Made by a program: the position numbers and the translations under genes. A model generated the notes under the pieces. It was given only the letters and a program-made list of their open reading frames with translations, made no database searches and had not been told where the DNA came from. Shown piece by piece: positions 31,986-41,109 of a stretch of DNA of 64,000 nucleotides (position 1 is the first letter of the stretch; the number at the start of each line of letters is the position of its first letter). The DNA lies in assembly GCA_023101885.1 (NCBI GenBank), contig JALPQD010000410.1, forward strand, positions 1,913,477 to 1,977,476, in the 5' to 3' direction. The stretch is from Typhlomys cinereus (taxonomy: Eukaryota > Chordata > Mammalia > Rodentia > Platacanthomyidae).

Positions 31986-32689
31986 AGAGAGTTAATTAAA
32001 GAGCCACAGATTTAGAAAACTGAACATTAATAAGTGCACATTTTTAAAAAGGTCTCTAGTGTACCGTGCGGTGAACTAGTGAAGCTGTCCGGGGGCTAAG
32101 AACTATGAAAGGCAGAAAAAAGAGCATACAGAGATAAAACTATAGAAACAGGTGGGGAAACCCAAGCCACCCAGGGGAGAGCGGTGAGAATCCACCACCC
32201 ATTGGCTCCAGACTTTATCCAAAAATCAGGGAGCTGGGAATCCAGTGCAGGACTTCTGATTGGTTGGAAGGAGAGCTAGGGACCGCTTTTGTGGTTTCTC
32301 ATACACCTTGGATGGCCCACCTGAGAGGTAGAGAATCAAATCCTTCCAGATACTCAATAAGGGCCCGAAAGGTAGTGTAATGCACGCAGCACTTTCAGTA
32401 CAAACAGAATTCCCTAAGGTCTCAGGCTATAGCCTCATCTCCACAGCGGGTTTCCATACTTCCGTTTTCCACGGGAAGCTCACGATTTCAATTCCTCCCA
32501 GGCTTCCTGTCATCTTTCCTTCAAGGAATGAGATTTCTTTGTCCCCAGGCAGCATCCCAAACAGCACCTTCCACTAGCTGGCTCTCTGCACATGACCATA
32601 GTCAGTAAAGGACGGAAGGGCTGATTTTGACTGATGATTCAGGGTACGTGTTCATCACAGTGGGGGTGGCATGGCACAACAGATGTTGG

Positions 32690-32716
32690 AGCTGCTGCGT
32701 GTGTGTGTGTGTGTGT

Positions 32717-32757
<41 letters not shown>

Positions 32758-32850
32758 TATGCCATGGAACACAGGTGGAGGTCAGAGGACAATTTTCAGA
32801 AGTCAGTCTTCTTTGACCAGGTGGGCTTTCAGGGATCAAAGTTAGGTTTG
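32690..32850 (-). mobile_element. B3-type SINE with (GT)n(GA)n (in duplication copy 1)
   Basis: GT at 32698-32717 and GA at 32718-32752, then TATGCCATGGAACACAGGTGGAGGTCAGAGGACAATTTT, an inverted B3. Confidence 0.7.
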
Positions 32851-33020
32851 GAGTATGGGGCCCCCAACTGGCATGATGCTGCCCACATTCAGGGTGGGTC
32901 TTGTCTCTCCTCAGTTAAACCTCTTTGGAAACCCCTGTGCACACATAGTCAGAGGCGTGTCTCCCAGAACAACTCTAAATCCCATCAGGTCGGCAATGAA
33001 AACTAACCATCGCAACTCGC
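32850..33020 (+). mobile_element. Rodent dispersed repeat family C, 3' end (copy 1)
   Basis: ATGATGCTGCCCACATTCAGGGTGGGTCTTG, CAGTTAAACCTCTTTGGAAACCCC and CTAACCATCGCAACTC match the family C terminus. Confidence 0.55.
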
Positions 33021-33048
33021 TACTATTATGTAGTCAGTCAAATATGTT

Positions 33049-34400
33049 TGGTTTTTTTTTTTTTTCATTCATCGGTGTTATAGATACGAAGGCCAGACAC
33101 AGAATGGAGAAGTGTTTACCTTCTTTGGTCTTCCACCTTGTGGGGGATAAAACAGACGAATTCTCAGGGTGTGGCATGTGGGCCCAACGAAATACATTTA
33201 AAAACGGCTTTCTGGAGACCCTCCGGCAGGCCCCCACTCGGGTCCGTGACAATGGCCATGTTCACAGAGCCACAAGGGCCGTTCACGCCCAGCGCCTCGA
33301 CCCCAGTAGCGGCAAGGCGTTTGGAGAGGAGCATGAGGTAAAGATCTGAGGGGACTTCAGCTTCTACTTCTGAGTTAGGACAGCGGCTGCTTATGTTGCT
33401 GCACCAGCTCCGTCCCAGGGGAGAGAGGATATTAACTTCTTAGAGCGCAGCATCTTCCAGACAGTCTTGTCCTTCTTAGAGCCACTGCGAGGCTCTAGAG
33501 GACGCAGAGAGCTCTGGAACCCTGCCCCCCCCCCAGTAGCAATGCAGTCTCTGGGCGCACTGAACCCAGCAGCAGGGCCTGCGGCCCCAGGGAAGATCTC
33601 CAAGCAAACCAAGGACACCCCCACCACATGCTTCCTGCAAAACAAGTGCCTGCCCCCCACAAAGTCATGTCCACGGTGTGGGTATAGCTTCTTCACATCG
33701 CTCTTGTCGGAGCAAGAGGGACAGGTCAGGAGTGGAGGGAGCTGGCTGGGTGTCAAAGCGAAGCCTCAATCTAGAAGCCCAGATAGGGTGATCCTGTGCA
33801 CGTGCTGGCCCAGCTTGGCACCGCTGCATTCGGGCTTTTCAAGACAGAAGCCTGCAAGGGTTGACGTGATGTACCCCGGAGCTTTCCCAGGGCTCAGCGG
33901 CACGGCTTCCCCGTAGTAACCCTCCGGGAGCGAGGACGTAGGCAGGGGCCGAGGCCCGCGGTCGGTCGGGAGGCAGCCCCGGCTGAGGAATCTCCGGGGG
34001 CGCCGGCAGGCTGCTGGTCTCTGGCTTCTGCGCGTGGTCCTTCCCGTCGAAACCTGTGGAGGTCTGGATCCGCAGCCGAATGCTGGTGAGAACCGCCTTC
34101 TTCTCTCTGACGGTCGACGTGAGATACTCATGGTCCAGGTGCTCAAGGAAGAGGCGAGGCCCAACGATTAGTTCTTCCATCGCTCAGGCCACCGGCTCTC
34201 CGCGCCGGCTCCTGCCCGCAGCGCCGGCCGAGCCCAGCCGAGCGAGCGCAGCCCGCAGCCCGCAGCGCCGGCCGAGCCCAGCCGAGCGAGCGCAGCCCGC
34301 AGCCCGCAGCCCGCAGCGCCGGCCGAGCCCAGCCGAGCGAGCGCAGCTCGCAGCACGCAGCCCGCAGCCCGCAGCCCGCAGCGCCGCGGCCGCCTCAACA
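33049..34400 (-). pseudogene. Processed pseudogene, AFAP1-like 5' part
   Basis: On the minus strand an ATG at 34180 opens [19 protein letters not shown] and continues [11 protein letters not shown] and KDHAQKPE. I recognise the N-terminus of AFAP1, an actin-filament- and Src-binding adaptor with two PH domains. A frameshift near 33963 moves the reading into another phase, where [20 protein letters not shown] and KAPGYITS continue the AFAP1 order, then similarity ends at about 33867. About 0.8 kb follows that I cannot match to AFAP1, with stops in all frames, ending at an A-run (plus-strand T-run at 33049-33065). No introns interrupt the AFAP1-like part, and no PH domain follows. The GC-rich 5' leader spans about 34190-34400. 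It is a retrocopy or chimera and is not functional. Confidence 0.72.
34219..34385. repeat. GC-rich tandem repeat, about 44-51 bp unit, three copies
   Basis: CAGCGCCGGCCGAGCCCAGC followed by CGAGCGAGCGCAGC starts at about 34219, 34263 and 34314. The joints are variable GCAGCCC arrays. It lies upstream of the pseudogene start, in its presumed 5' untranslated leader. Confidence 0.9.
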
Positions 34401-34827
34401 ATGGAGCCCCGGGGGGGGTCCCGCGCCGCTCCGAAATATGGTTTTAAACAATAAGAAAACTCAAAGTCTGTCAGCATATGTCAGAGAGAAACGGGGCTCA
34501 GGAGAGAGCTCAAGCGCATTGGGTGGGAATCCTGGATCGTGAGGCAGGTGGGAGGGTCACTGATGTGGAAGCATGCTCTCTTGACAGGGAACTTGACGCT
34601 CTGGGGACATCTGACATCACTCAGCGCTGTTGCCTTGGATACGGTGTCAGCGTCCTGTGAGCCAGAGCTGACGGAACTTTCTGGATAGAGCTAGCAAAGG
34701 CGTCAGTTGGCTCTGGAAAGCATAGATGTCAGAATCATCCCTTATGTGAGTTAGGGAACCCATTGCCTGACCAGGCTTCCTAGAAGGGCAGGGGGTACTC
34801 CCCATCTCGGGCCCTAAGACACAGCAG

Positions 34828-34945
34828 TGGGGAGCCTGGGCGTGGCGACGCACACCTGTAGTAGCAGCACTTGGGCGGCTGAGGCAAGAGGACTGAGTGT
34901 GAGGACAGCCGGGCTAACTAGTCTCAACACAGAAAAGAAGTGCAG
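34828..34945 (+). mobile_element. B1-type SINE
   Basis: GGGCGTGGCGACGCACACCTGTAGTAGCAGCACTTGGG with TGAGGCAAGAGGA. CpGs are partly retained. Confidence 0.75.
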
Positions 34946-34989
34946 GAGGGAAGAGGAGGAGGAGAAGATAAGGGAGGAGGAGGAACAGG

Positions 34990-35186
34990 TAGAAGAGGAG
35001 CCATAGCTCAACAGCTAAGGTGCCTGCTGGCAAACCTGGCAACCTGAGTTCCATCCCCAGGAGCCCACATGTGGAAAGAGCTGACTTCCTCTGACTTCCC
35101 CCTGTGCACCATGAAATGCATGTGCATGACCTCTCTCTCTCTTTACCTTCTCTCTCTCTCTCTCTCTCAAATAAGTAAAATGTATT
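34990..35186 (+). mobile_element. B3-type SINE, tail interrupted by an LTR
   Basis: CATAGCTCAACAGCTAAGGTGCCTGC, CAACCTGAGTTCCATCCCCAGGAGCCCACATG, a CT tract at 35144-35168 and AAATAAGTAAAATGTATT tail, stopping where the LTR at 35187 begins. Confidence 0.75.
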
Positions 35187-35609
35187 TGTTGCAGTTTGCC
35201 TGCAATGATGCCTGATAAATGGCCATCCAAAAAGCTTGAGGGAACAAGGGGTTTATTTCTTACTGGAAGTCTGGTTTCAGTCTATGCCCAGCTTGAAACC
35301 GGAGAGCACCACCAACACCAGGTTAGGAATTGGCCACACCAATCTCTAAAACAGCTGACAGAGGGGACGATACCTGACTTGCCAGACCAGCATGCTGGAC
35401 AGTGTACAAAAGATCCAACTCCTCAGTCCCCAGCCGTCTGTATTTTATTCCAGGGTCCAATCCCACCCACCATGGGCTGGGTCTTCCCCATCAGCTAGAC
35501 AATCTCCTTCAGGTTCACTCTTGGCTTAACTCAACTACCTATTCTCTACAAATGTGTCCAGAGCTCAAACCCTCAAGAATCAAGGTGACATCTGTGCCTA
35601 CCTGTGACA
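35187..35609 (-). mobile_element. Complete solo LTR, family B, with 5-bp target-site duplication
   Basis: In reverse complement it runs TGTCACAGGT to AAACTGCAACA (423 bp). GTATT flanks it exactly (35182-35186 and 35610-35614). It aligns by eye along its full length with 25781-26192, for example GTCTAGCTGATGGGGAAG, CCCAGCCCATGGTGGGTGGG and CCCTTGTTCCCT. It inserted in the tail of a B3 SINE. Confidence 0.88.
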
Positions 35610-35627
35610 GTATTGCTTAAAAACATG

Positions 35628-35745
35628 CAGAGAGAGAGAAGGAAGAAGGCAAGAAAAGAGGAAGAATGAAAAAGAAGGGAGAGGAACCTGAGGAGGGAGA
35701 GAAGAAGGGAAGGAAAAGAAGGAGGAGGAGGAAGACAAACAACAG
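35628..35745. repeat. Purine-rich (GA/GAAG) tract
   Basis: Degenerate AGAGAAGGAAG-type sequence continuing the tail region after the LTR, ending at AACAACAGCAGC. Confidence 0.8.
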
Positions 35746-35867
35746 CAGCTGCTCTGGGGTTCTAGCAGCTCAGAGAAGTTTCTGTACATCACTATTGGTA
35801 GCTGGCGACCAGGAGAATTCACCACGGAAACAGGCTCTCTGTTATCAGAGGCGCTAAGATTCCCGAA

Positions 35868-36176
35868 TAATGGAGGACAAGAAGAAGAACGAGAAGAGAA
35901 AAGAGGAGATAGAGAAGAAAGAAGAAAGAGCGAAAGAAAGAGAAAGAAGAGGAGATGAAGAAAAAGAGAGAACGACAGAAGAGAGAAAGAAAGAGAGAAA
36001 GAGAAAGAGAGAAAGAAAAGAGAGAGAGAGAGGGCGGAGAGAAAGAAAGAGAGAGAAAGAAGAAAAGAGGGAGAATGAAGGAAGGAGAGAGAGAGAAAGA
36101 ACAGAAAGAAAGAGAAAGAAGAGAGGAGAGAAGAAAAGAGAGAGGGAAAGAAAGAGAGAGAAAGAGAAAGAGAAAT
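35868..36176. repeat. Long (GAAAGA)n purine tract
   Basis: About 300 bp of near-pure purine on the plus strand, immediately left of duplication copy 2. Open frames through it are artefacts. Confidence 0.95.
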
Positions 36177-36211
36177 GGGCATGTGAGATAATTCATTGGG
36201 TAAGGTGCCTG
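36177..36211 (+). mobile_element. B3 head truncated at the duplication junction
   Basis: GGCATGTGAGATAATTCATT and GGGTAAGGTGCCTG resemble a B3 5' end, cut at 36211 where the duplicated segment starts. Confidence 0.5.
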
Positions 36212-36300
36212 CTCAAATATTCCTTCTCTTTCTTTCCTCCTTCCCTCTTTTCTTTCTTTCTCTTCCTTCCTTCCTTCTTTCCTTCCTTCCTTTCTTTTTT

Positions 36301-36328
36301 CTTAAGTTTATTTATTTATTTGTGTGTG

Positions 36329-36376
<48 letters not shown>

Positions 36377-36545
36377 TCAGAGGGTACTGTATGTGCTTGT
36401 GGTGACATCCTGGACTGTTCAACCTCCTTTTGACTTTGTTCTGAGGATGCCCAGGACGAGAAGTATGGGCTGCCACCATTTCCACCAGTTTCCAAAGTCA
36501 GGTCCTTGTGCTTGCAAAGTAGATGCTTCGCCCCGAGCCAGCTCT
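36301..36545 (-). mobile_element. tRNA-derived SINE variant (in duplication copy 2)
   Basis: Counterpart of 31020-31262, with ATCAGAGGGTACTGTATGTG after the GT tract and the same inverted head CTGTAGAGCTGGCTCGGGGC. Confidence 0.7.
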
Positions 36546-36984
36546 ACAGCCACTTCCTTCATGTCTGTTTTTCCTCCTCTCTCTTTTCTTCCTTCCTGAG
36601 CATTTTATTAGAACTTGAAAGAAGAATCACAGACAGCTGTCAATCCCGGCAGCTTCAGGAGGAGGAGGATAGAGCAGAGGACCTCGTGCCCTTTGAGGTA
36701 GGTATGGAGGCAGGCAACCACGTGGCAAAGCAGTTGGAGTCCTCAGAGAAACAGCAAGAGAGTCCAGGGAAGGCTTAGTTTAGGCTTTGGGAAAAGACAT
36801 AGAATGAGGAGAAGGAAAAGTTCCCTTTTCAAACTTAGAACTCAAAAAGTGAGTCCCTGGCAGTGTCACGTGGGAGCTCCGGGTCTGCCCAACTACCTTT
36901 CTTGCCCTGACAAAATATGACACTATAAATGTTTTGTCCTGGGCGGCTCTCTCCTAACCATTATTCCTTTTTAAAACTTCTCTA

Positions 36985-37280
36985 AGTAGCTAAGAGATGG
37001 CTCAGGGATTAAGTCTCTGCCTTGCAAGCAGATTTTAAGTTCCTATCCCAAGTCCCACGTAAAAATGCCAGGCAGAAATGGCAGTGGTCTGCACTTCTAG
37101 CTCTGGAAGATGGAGCCTGGGAAATCCCAGAGCGAAGCAAAAAGGAGGCAGAAGCAATCCAGGATGATTCCCAAAGTCACCTTTGGTCCTCCATAGCTAC
37201 ACATAATGCCCTCTGATAAATATAAATATATAAATGCAAATATAAATATATATATATAGAGAGAGAGGGAGAGAGAGTTA
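36985..37280 (+). mobile_element. tRNA-derived SINE (in duplication copy 2)
   Basis: Counterpart of 31690-31985. Here the head reads AGAGATGGCTCAGGG, where copy 1 lacks the GAGA-type bases (AGAATGGCTC). Confidence 0.8.
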
Positions 37281-37979
37281 ATTAAAGAGCCACAGATTTA
37301 GAAAACTGAACATTAATAAGTGCACATTTTTAAAAAGGTCTCTAGTGTACCGTGCTGGTGAACTATGAAGCTGTCCTGGGGCTAAGAACTATGAAAGGCA
37401 GAAAAAAGAGCATACAGAGATAAAACTATAGAAACAGGTGGGGAAACCCAAGCCACCCAGGGGGAGAGCGGTGAGAATCCACCACCCATTGGCTCCAGAC
37501 TTTATCCAAAAATCAGGGAGCTGGGAATCCAGTGCAGGACTTCTGATTGGTTGGAAGGAGAGCTAGGGACCACTTTTGTGGTTTCTCATACACGCTTGGA
37601 TGGCCCACCTGAGAGGTAGAGAATCAAATCCTTCCAGATACTCAATAAGGGCCCGAAAGGTAGTGTAATGCACGCAGCACTTTCAGTACAAACAGAATTC
37701 CCTAAGGTCTCAGGCTATAGCCTCATCTCCACAGCGGGTTTCCATACTTCCGTTTTCCACGGGAAGCTCACGATTTCGATTCCTCCCAGGCTTCCTGTCA
37801 TCTTTCCTTCAAGGAATGAGATTTCTTTGTCACCAGGCAGCATCCCAAACAGCACCTTCCACTAGCTGGCTCTCTGCACATGACCATAGTCAGTAAAGGA
37901 CGGAAGGGCTGATTTTGACTGATGATTTCAGGGTACATGTTCATCACAGTGGGGGTGGCATGGCACAACAGATGTTGGA

Positions 37980-37987
37980 GCTGCTGC

Positions 37988-38034
<47 letters not shown>

Positions 38035-38135
38035 GAGAGAATATGTATGCCATGGAACACAGGTGGAGGTCAGAGGACAATTTTCAGAAGTCAGTCTTCT
38101 TTGACCAGGTGGGCTTTCAGGGATCAAGTAGGTTT
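37980..38135 (-). mobile_element. B3-type SINE with (GT)n(GA)n (in duplication copy 2)
   Basis: Counterpart of 32690-32850, with a longer GT tract and a GA tract interrupted by AGAAGAG. Confidence 0.7.
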
Positions 38136-38310
38136 GGAGTATGGGCCCCCAACCCATGGCACGATGCTGCCCACATTCAGGGTGGGTCTTGTCTCCTCAG
38201 TTAAACCTCTTTGGAAACCCCTGGTGCACACATAGTCAGAGGCGTGTCTCCCAGACAACTCTAAATCCCATCAGGTCGGCAATGAAAACTAACCATCGCA
38301 ACTCGCTTAC
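38136..38310 (+). mobile_element. Rodent dispersed repeat family C, 3' end (copy 2)
   Basis: Counterpart of 32850-33020, with CACATTCAGGGTGGGTCTTG and CAGTTAAACCTCTTTGG. Confidence 0.55.
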
Positions 38311-38339
38311 TTATTATGTCAGTCAAATATGTTTGTTTG

Positions 38340-38690
38340 GTTTTTTTTTTTCATTCATCGGTGTTTATTAGGTTCGAAGGCCAGACACAGAATGGAGAAG
38401 TGTTTACCTTCTTTGGTCTTCCACCTTAGTGGGGGATAAACAGACGAATTCTCAGGGTGGGCATGTGGCCCAACGAAATACATTTAGAAACGGCTTTCTG
38501 GAGACCCTCCGACAGGCCCCCACTCGGGTTCGTGACAATGGCCATGTTCACAGAGCCACAAGGGCCGTTCACGCCCAGCGCCTCGACCCCAGTAGCGGCA
38601 AGGCGTTTGGAGAGGAGCATGAGGTAAAGATCTGAGGGACTTCAGCTTCTACTTCTGAGTTAGGACAGCGGCTGCTTATGTTGCTGCACC
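38340..38690 (-). pseudogene. 3' end of the AFAP1-like processed pseudogene, duplicated fragment
   Basis: On the minus strand this matches 33049-33405: the same tail A-run (plus-strand T-run at 38340-38351), preceded here by CTAATAAACACCGATGAATG, a proper AATAAA about 13-14 bases before the A-run. The AFAP1-like N-terminal part is not included. It is a fragment with no coding capacity. Confidence 0.75.
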
Positions 38691-38702
38691 CCAGAAAGAA
38701 AG

Positions 38703-38737
<35 letters not shown>

Positions 38738-38855
38738 AGAAAAAGAAAGAAAGAAAGAAGAAAAAGAAAGAAAAGAAAAAAGAAAGAAAGAAAGAAGAAG
38801 AACAAGAAAAGAAAGAAAAAGAAAGAAAGAAGAAAGAAAGAAAGAGAGAAGTTAT
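38691..38855. repeat. (GAAA)n purine tract at the right end of duplication copy 2
   Basis: It starts CCAGAAAGAAAGAGAAAGAAAG at the breakpoint. The same CCAGAAAGAAAGAGA string starts the tract at about 30527. Confidence 0.9.
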
Positions 38856-38929
38856 TCCTGTCTTTTTTTGGTTTGGGTATATTATTTATCATAGTGCCCT
38901 GGTTAAAAAGAAAAAAAAAAGAGCCAAGA

Positions 38930-39085
38930 TTTCTGCCAGGCAAGGTGAGCCTGCTTGGAATCCCAGTGCTGAGATAAGAGGCAGGAGGATCAGACTTTCA
39001 AGGTCATTCTCCAACACATAGCAAGTTTGAGGCATTATGGGTTAAATGAGACCTTGTCTCAAAATAAAAAGAAAACAAAACAAAG
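38930..39085 (+). mobile_element. B1-type SINE
   Basis: TGCTTGGAATCCCAGTGCTGAG, AGAGGCAGGAGGATCAG and CCTTGTCTCAAAATAAAAAG. Confidence 0.7.
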
Positions 39086-39284
39086 ATTTTTGACATGTGA
39101 ATGTCCTACCATAGGAAATGAAATGAGACATAAAGACCATTCCGTAAACTGTAAACTGAGCACATGAAAAAAAGCATGCATGATGATATAGTTTTGAGAG
39201 GAAATAAGCAGAAAGTATTATTTGTATATACATATGAATGTTCACACTGGCTGGTTCTAATGATAAATATTAATTACTTTTCTT

Positions 39285-39645
39285 GTTCCTGTGACCAAAT
39301 ACCTCAAAAGAGCAATTTAAAGGAGGAACGATTTTTCCCCTGCATCACTGTTGACAAAGTGTAGTCCTTCGCAGTGAAGGCGGCTTTATAGGAGAGTGGC
39401 TCTTGCCCAAGGTGAAGAAAACACGAGGTGGCTGGTCATGCGATTATGGCAGATAGGAAAAAGAGAGTTCAGAAAGGAAGCAGGGCTGGTGTTCCTCAGA
39501 GGCAACCCCAGCAATCAGCCTCTGCCAGCCACACCTCCTGCCCCAAAGATTTCGCAACATCTGAGACAGTGCCACCATGTGGGGACCATGTGTTCAGACA
39601 CAGGGACCTGTGGGAACATGTCAAAGTTAAATAACAGAAGAATTC
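39285..39645 (+). mobile_element. Rodent dispersed repeat family C, 5' part
   Basis: TTCCTGTGACCAAATACCTC, AAAGGAGGAACGATTTTT and GTGGCTGGTCATGCG match the opening and middle of the family also seen at 19290. Confidence 0.5.
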
Positions 39646-40054
39646 TCCCCCTGAGCAAAAAAGGAAGAATTAGTGTTGCTTCTCCTCATGAGTGTTCTGA
39701 AACTAGGTGTTTATAAGATAAACTGTCTTGTGGCACCCATCTTTCAATCTTTATAAAATGAGTAAGTTCAGCTACATGAATAAACTTCACAAAATGTTTA
39801 TGGGAACAAATTAGTCCTATATTTTTTCTGTTCATGCAACACATACAATTCAGTGACTGCACTGGAATCTAAACCTGACAAAGACTAAAAACAAAATTTG
39901 ATGAGAAGTAAAAAGCTAAGAAAGCATTCTTTTTTGTATTTCTTTATTATCGTTTTATATTGTCATCCTTAAAATGAAAGTTAACTTTGCTATCTATATT
40001 AGTATGCATCCTTAAAATAAAAAATATAATTCATTTGTACTCATTGGAGATAAA

Positions 40055-40178
40055 CATAGGCTGGGAAGATTTCTCAGCCCTTGTCTTATAAGCAAAGGTA
40101 CCTGAGATCAGAGTCAAAGATCTCCTGAGGGGCAGGTGTAATGGTCTGTCTGTAATTCTAGCCCTGAGAGAGAAAGAC
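40055..40178 (+). mobile_element. tRNA-derived SINE fragment
   Basis: GGCTGGGAAGATTTCTCAGCCC, GCAAAGGTACCTGAGATCAGAG and TCTAGCCCTGAGAGAG look like an old copy of the main SINE. Confidence 0.45.
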
Positions 40179-41109
40179 ATAGTATATATTTTTGAATTTC
40201 AAAAAGTTGGAAAGAATTGAACTTGTGCGTAAAAGAACTATAAGCTATATATACAAATATATAATGACTATATATATATAATTTCTTTTATAAAAGGGAA
40301 AATATTTTCACGTGCCCATAAATTAATGTTCTTCAACTATTCAGGTCAAATATCTAGTTTCTGTCTTGCGCATAAAGGTGATTTACATTCTGAACCACAC
40401 CACTGGGTTAACCTCATCTCATGACTCACATAAGCCTTTTTCAGTTCCAAGGGCCCAGCTTTGTTTCATTTGCCTTTTGCTTTCACACTCGCACTTCTTC
40501 CTGTCTGTGTTCCTTCTTCTGCCTGCATTTCCTCTGGTGACTTCAATCTATTTATTCTTTATAGCAGACTCAAATTTCACATATTCTGTGAAACTTCACA
40601 TCATACACACACAAAAAAATTTCCAAAATCCATCTTTAAAACAAGTTGGACAAGTCTATGGAAAAGAAATCAAAATAATGTAATCTAGGATAATTTTAAG
40701 GATCTTATTACCAATTATTCAAATGTAATAAGCTTGTGTAAAAGTCTGCTCTGTACACACACACATGTGTCTGTATAATGCTCTTAATTTGCTCAGAAAG
40801 TGATATGAGAAATTCCATATAACATGCATGCACATTAAGATCTGCATATCCAGTATGCTGTGTTGACCAAAGAGAAATGTTTCTGTCACCATATTTGTTA
40901 ACATTCTGGAAACAAATCACAATAGGAGACACATTCACCATTTTTTTTAACTCTTAGAATATTTCCTTACTAAAATGGCTTAAATGTGAGCTCGTGAAGT
41001 AAAAACAAACTATACAATATACAAGGGATACCAAATTAAAATTTCAACTTCAGTCATGACAACAAAAACATGTTTCTCTTCAAACTTAATTTCCATGAGA
41101 AACTCTTCT

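Larger units (their letters stand above)
30932..33405. repeat. Segmental duplication, copy 1 (about 2.47 kb)
   Basis: The sequence from CTCAAATATTCCTTCTCTTT to GCTTATGTTGCTGCACC recurs in the same orientation at 36212-38690, offset by about 5280-5298 bp. Internal order is identical: pyrimidine tract, GT tract, inverted SINE, unassigned 0.4 kb, plus-strand SINE, unassigned 0.6 kb, inverted B3 with GT/GA tract, family C repeat end, and 3' end of the AFAP1-like pseudogene. Differences are mostly 1-4 bp indels and microsatellite length. Confidence 0.95.
36212..38690. repeat. Segmental duplication, copy 2 (about 2.48 kb)
   Basis: Direct copy of 30932-33405. It carries a purer GT tract at 36334-36375, an intact AATAAA on the minus strand in the pseudogene 3' end, and stops at GCTGCACC, where a GAAA tract begins. 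Its 5' part of the pseudogene is absent because the right breakpoint lies within it. Confidence 0.95.

Noticed and set aside
33467..33916. 149-codon plus-strand frame with CLPPTKSCPRCG, zinc-finger-like
   Set aside because: It is antisense to the processed pseudogene and lacks a complete metal-binding pattern.
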